Part shown: in pieces, positions 12,101 to 18,100 of the stretch | How positions within the stretch are numbered: the stretch's first letter is position 1 | Layout: the number at the start of each line of letters is the position of its first letter | Assembly: GCA_032158295.1 (NCBI GenBank) | Contig: CM063247.1 | Location: 19,196,875 to 19,260,874, forward strand | Source: Pycnopodia helianthoides | Taxonomy: Eukaryota > Echinodermata > Asteroidea > Forcipulatida > Asteriidae | Direction of reading: 5' to 3' | Length of the DNA stretch: 64,000 bases | Position numbers and translations under genes: made by a program | The notes under the pieces: generated by a model | Databases searched by the model: none | What the model was told of the DNA's origin: nothing | What the model saw: only the letters and a program-made list of their open reading frames with translations

Positions 12101-15100
12101 TTAGTCTGAGAGGGCTTGTAGAGGCATCATACAAAATTTGATGAGTGTTGAAGTGTCGCTAACTGCACACGTCACCAGACCAAAATGTCTTGAAACTAAA
12201 GAAGCGCCATTGACCAGGCTATGCAGTACCGAGACCATGACATTAACAAGTTACGTGCAAATCTGTGAACATTTTTTCCAACCTTACCAATGTTGTGCCA
12301 GGGATGACATTGGACGAATGTGAAAATTCCTGATTTTTGGGGGGTAGATCTGGGTCCTCCTTTTCTAGACCTGGAACCTCTCAGATGTTGCAATCCATGA
12401 GGTTTACAGATTCTGTGCACCACAATAAATACAAAACTACAGATTGGGACACAATGTGGAATATTTCTTTCTCCATTTGGTGACTGCTTTACTTCTTTCA
12501 AGACAATTTGAAGGCTGTAGGGGGGTTTGGTGAAAATCCTGAATTCAGGAAAAATCACACGCCTGCTCTGCACACCCTCCAAGTTCGTTCATCAATAACG
12601 AAAACAATTAATTAATACTATGCTTAAATTTATGGACACAAATGCCAAGTTTGTTGTGTAGAAAATACATATCAAGAGACAGAGTAAATGTACACAACCG
12701 GAAATGTTAGCAAATCACAAAGTGAAGAAACCTCAGTGCAATCAGGTTTTTGGTCGGTTTGATTGAAGAGAATCATGAAGTGGAAAAAAACGATAGTTAA
12801 TTAAAAACTAGAAATAAATTATTGAGGCAATTCCAACATTATCTCACGCCCATCAGCATGTTACATGTATTTTGTGAATTATCCGTGGCATATGCACAAA
12901 TTTATGTATGTTTTTTTAGTTTGAAACAGCATCATCTGTAAAAAATCGTTCAGAGAAAAAAAAAGTCACCCGAACAATTTTTCTCTCTGCGAAAATCAGA
13001 CCATGCAACTTTAACTAGAACAATTTTTTTTTCCAAGAGCATTATCTTGTATAGACTTAACACAGACCTTCATAATGAAACAGCCATTTTGTTTCTTCTA
13101 TTAAAAGCAATGTAATCATAAAGAGGCTGGATGGGAAAGTAGCCTGGTTCCAATATGGATAAGCTCTCCAAGATTGCACAAGGACACAGGGAACCTGACA
13201 TGCATGAAAAAAGGTCTAAATACTACGGGGAAATAAGACTTCTTGTACCTTTTCTCTCCTGGGTAGCCTCGGAGAATAAATCTTGCTGGGATGACTGAGG
13301 ATGTTCTCTCTCAGCCTCTCCGTCTCCTTCTTGTCTTAAGGATTCTCCGTCTTGACGGAGAGATGGAGGAACAGGGGTGGATGATTTGGAGGGGTGGTCT
13401 TTGAGATGAGTGAATTTTCTGAGGATAAAGTGTAAAAAACGACGGTCAAAACGATTCATGAAAGACTTAAGTCGAGTTTGTAACAAATTCTGCAGTAAAG
13501 ATTTCGGTCAATTTATATATCAGACATGCAAATAATTATGTAAATGCAAAAAAAAAAAGGCCTCCCCAACAAAAAAGTGTTTTTTAGTTTTCAATGGCGT
13601 CAACAAATGGGCAAGCAGCTGTTTAGCGGAGAGTTGCATGCTTGATAATATTTTGCAGAAACATAGGGTGAAAAATACAAAAAGTATCTTATAGTGAGCT
13701 TCAGTTCTGGGTGAAAAACAAGACAATGCAAAACGCAGGCTGACTATGACAATCCCCCCCAAAAAATTGACAAACTATTTTCCCAAGTTGTGCATATTTC
13801 AACTTAGGAAAATAAATTGTTCATAGTTTGTGTCCCATGCTTTGCTTCACGTGAGCAGGTCTGCACCAAGTCTTAGCCGGCCTCTAGGCACCCCCAATGA
13901 ATCAACATAAGAAACTTACGATGACTTAGCCTGTAATCCAGTACTACTACAAGACGAGCTAGATGTCAATGAGCTGAGGAGACTGCTTGATGCACTGTCA
14001 TGTGAGGCTAGGTAGCTACTGGAATGATGGCTGCTGCTACTGTTACTGCTCAGACTACTAGAATGGCTGTCTGTGTCAAGTTGATAAAAAGCAAATACTA
14101 CAATTGAATACATACAGTAAACAAATAAAAAAATTACAGGAACATTACAGAATTGGTAAGAAAAAAAACTTGTAAAATTTACTTTTTGATCACAGACTTA
14201 CATAAAACTTACACGGTCTAATGATGATAGTAGAAAATATCCCTTGAAATATTTCTGTCTGAAATGCCATATTTGATGAGGAATGAATAAACTAATTTTC
14301 CGATTGGAGTTTATCGCTCAGTGAGCGTTTAATTCATTTGTTGAATCTATACGATTTCATGCAAATGTGTAATCGGTTTTTCACTATTTTCTCGTGACCC
14401 AGATGGCCGATCGATCTCAAACTTCTACAGGTTTGTCAGTTTATGTATATGGTGGATTACATAAAGTGCTTACACTGCCAGCAACTGTTTTGTTAGCAAA
14501 AACCAATTCTGTAATGTTCCATTAAGTGAAGTCATACTAACTTCACGTCAATCTTACAACATTGGGTTGGCAACCGACAGTCATGACAGCTTCTTTTTTA
14601 GAAGTACATTTTGTTCTGATTCACCTCATTCAACCGAACGAAATACCATTTTTATCTGGAAACTTTAAACTGGTTAAGACTCTCACTCAAGCCATGAACA
14701 AAAATTGTAAAAAGGTTGACAAACCCCACGAAAAGAAGTAAACAATAAACCCTTTGTCGTGGTGAAGCCATCTTGTTTTTTCTTCCGCTCAACTCAATGG
14801 TCCCAAACTGAGGCTTGAAGGACAAATTAGTCTGGTCTCATTTTGGGTAGCGGAAATCAGAACTTCCAATGTCACTGAAGACACAGGGAAACCAAACAAA
14901 AAGATGGCCATGGCAGGACAAATTTGTATTGTGAGAGGCTGCTTCATTGGCTTCAATAGCCGAGGCCAAACAATAGAAACGTGTGAGCGTAAACGCGCCT
15001 CGCGCAATTCCCGGCCAATGAGAGGTCTTCCATTGACCTGAGTGAGCGTGCTACTTGAACTTATGATGTCATATATGCAAGGGGTCCTATAGGCTGCTAG

Positions 15101-18100
15101 CTACCTGAGGTCCTCTTCTTGGGTATCCGTACGGGTGGAACCATGACGGGAGGTTCCCCCGAGGGTTTTGGTTCTTCTCTAGGTGGTGACGGGGTTGTAA
15201 CTGCTCCTTGATCTTCCTCATTGGAATCCCCTACCACAGCAGTAGGGGCGTCGCTCACTGCACCACCTCTTTCACTGCCGGGTCGTGGGTCATCTTCACT
15301 GTGTTGTGGATCTTAAGAAAACCAAAACAGAAACACACATGTACAATTGTTAACAGTTTATTTATAATTTATCATAAGGGCCATTGGAAATTAGGAAAGT
15401 ACAAGTACAGAGGGTGGTACAAATGTCCGGTGGAAGCAGATGGAATGAATGAATGACAAGTACAGACAATATTCAATAGACTTCAGCTTCCAGTTGGTCT
15501 ATGGGCCGGCAGAGAGCTAAGTCTGGCAGTCCCAACTACTAGAGTTCCAGTGATTTCATTTCATTTAACAACCAAATGTTGGATTTCTTTTGTTTCAATC
15601 GCTATTTAACCCTCCTATTTTCCAAAAAATTTGCTGGTAAGTGTACCTACCATTTTAAAACCATTCAACAACACAGATTGTGTTGTGTAATTGCGAGACA
15701 ATTTTGCAAAGAACTATCCAAGTAAAGGATTTTAAAGGGGCTGTGTCGTCAGGATCAAAGCAGGCCTGTAAAATGTACATGGAATTGTGAACTCTTACCC
15801 ACTTACTGCATGCATGCACTCTCCATGGAGGGAGGGCATGCGCATGCAGTAACTGGGTGAGAGTTCATAATTAAAAGTGCAGTCACAGGCCTGCTTCGAT
15901 CGTTGTGACGACACAGCCCCTTTAAGGCTTCGTACACCAAACAAAACCAACTGGCAACATGTTGGAAAACTATGGGAAGCCATAAATGCAAAACAAAAAC
16001 AGATAGCCACAGTGTGTAATAATGTCACACAAATATTCAAAAATAGTGTTGAGCTTGTTATAGACAAAGCAACCAATCTTGAGATGTATTTTAAATTTTT
16101 TTTATTGAATGCTTGCAGAAATGTTGCATTTGGTCACAACATCTGTTAACACAATTAACTGTTTTGCTAACATTTGGCCGGCCTTGCCAACCAGCGCCAG
16201 GTTTGTTTATCAACAATGGAAAGGTCTATACAGATCTGGGTCCACAATAGAAAAAAAAGTACAGACTACAAATTTTCAGCTAAGCGAGTGATCTCTTCCG
16301 TAAAAAAAAAATAATAATAATCAATAGTGCCATAGAAAACTGAAAAACACTGTACAATGTATTGTGAGCTTGGCCCATTTTTTTTTTCTTTTTTAGCGAT
16401 AGCAAAGTTGCACGCTGGAGAGTAATGGGAGGCAAAGGGCAGTGTCTGACACTTTTAGGTGTTAGACAGAAGCCTGAGTTAGTATTGGGTAAAATAAACT
16501 CACCAGATGACACTGCTGGACTTTCTTCTTGCATGATCTCTTTGACTCTCATAGTCCTTGGTGGTGTGTTCAAAGCTGGGGCTGCAACCAAGTTAGGAAC
16601 TGAGCTATATATAAAAGTACAAAAATATGTAAATTCATTTAATTAATAGTGGCTTTTATATAGCGCTCATATCCGTCACTTAGTGACGCTCAAGGCGCTT
16701 CAACAGTCAGTATTTTCCTGCAAGGTATATATGTGGAGCTACTTTTTGAAGTTTGAGACCTATTCCTTTACATAGCACAATGTAATGGTTTACAAGGTGC
16801 TGTGGCGCATAATGCTGCCAATCAAACCAGGAACACCTTCTCTTTTCGATAAGAGCACTGGGTTCTTTTCGTGCATTACACAACACACAGGACCAACGGC
16901 TTTACGTCCCATCCGAAGGACGAAGCAATAATGGTTAAGTGTCTTGCTTAAGGACACAAGTGTCACGACTGGGACTCGAACCCACACTCTGCTGAACAGA
17001 AACATCAGAGCTTGAATCCGGTGCTCTTATCCGCTCGGCCACGACACGCCATTTAATAAGTAGCAGGCGGTCAACTGAAATTATTATGGTTTTTACTCCT
17101 CACCGATGTGTGATATATGCACTGTATACTCTATGTTTATACTTTACCGAGTCTTAAGGAATAAAAACCCACAGGCAATACAATGTGGGCGAGATTCAAA
17201 TCCACAACCCATGCCAATGTAGAGCAGATGTCTTATCGCTAGATCACCAAGCTTCACAATGTTAGCCAGAGGGGTGTCTGGGTGTCTTTTGGACACCCTG
17301 TTTTAAATTTGGACACCCTGTTTTATCTGTCATTTACATGTTAATGTATTGTAGGTGAACAATTTGGACACACAGTTTTTAAATTTCCAGCAAGTTTGGA
17401 CACCCTTATACCAAATCCTGCCTAAAACCTTGCCCAGCTTGCCCGGTAACAAGAGGCCAGTTCATACCCTAAAAATCATGTGGCAACGAAGGGTTTCACC
17501 TGTTACTGCTATTGGTGTCTTGAGATGTCTCCTCACCAGTCTCTTCATGCTCTTCTTCATCTTCCTCCTCTTCCCCGCCTCCTCCTCCGTCACCGCCATT
17601 CCCACCGTCGCCTCCTCCAGCTCCTCCTCCTGCCCCACCGGCTGCACCCTGTCCGTCATTGCCGTGGCTGTCATCCCCATCGTCCCCAGCAGGGTTCTCA
17701 TGTTGGTCGTCTCCTTGGTCCGGGGAGACGTGATTTGAGGCGGTGTTCTGTTGTTGGTCTGTTGGTTGTGACCTTGGCTTTGTGCGTACGGTTACTTTAT
17801 CGGTTCGAATGTCAATGTTCGTTTTTCCAAAATTAGTTTTTTCTTCGGGAAATCTACCAGTTGTCTGCATTTTGAAACAAAAAAAAGAGAGAAATCAGAA
17901 ATAAATTTTCACAAAAGTTAAATTCATGAGTTTGGCTTTATAACTTAAGGTATATATTTAAAATTTTGATAAATCCTGATTGAAATAAGATTTTTCCATG
18001 GCAGATTCTTGATGTAAATTCTATCAAGAATAAAACACCCTGTGAAAACGTTTCCTTTTGAAAAAAGTAGTAAATGCATTTGAACGATTGTTTTACTTAA

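Noticed and set aside
17462..17836. Overlapping long frames on both strands around 53BP1 exon 2
   Set aside because: They are shadows caused by the repetitive GGN/GAN codons of the real minus-strand exon, which alone fits the splice phases.
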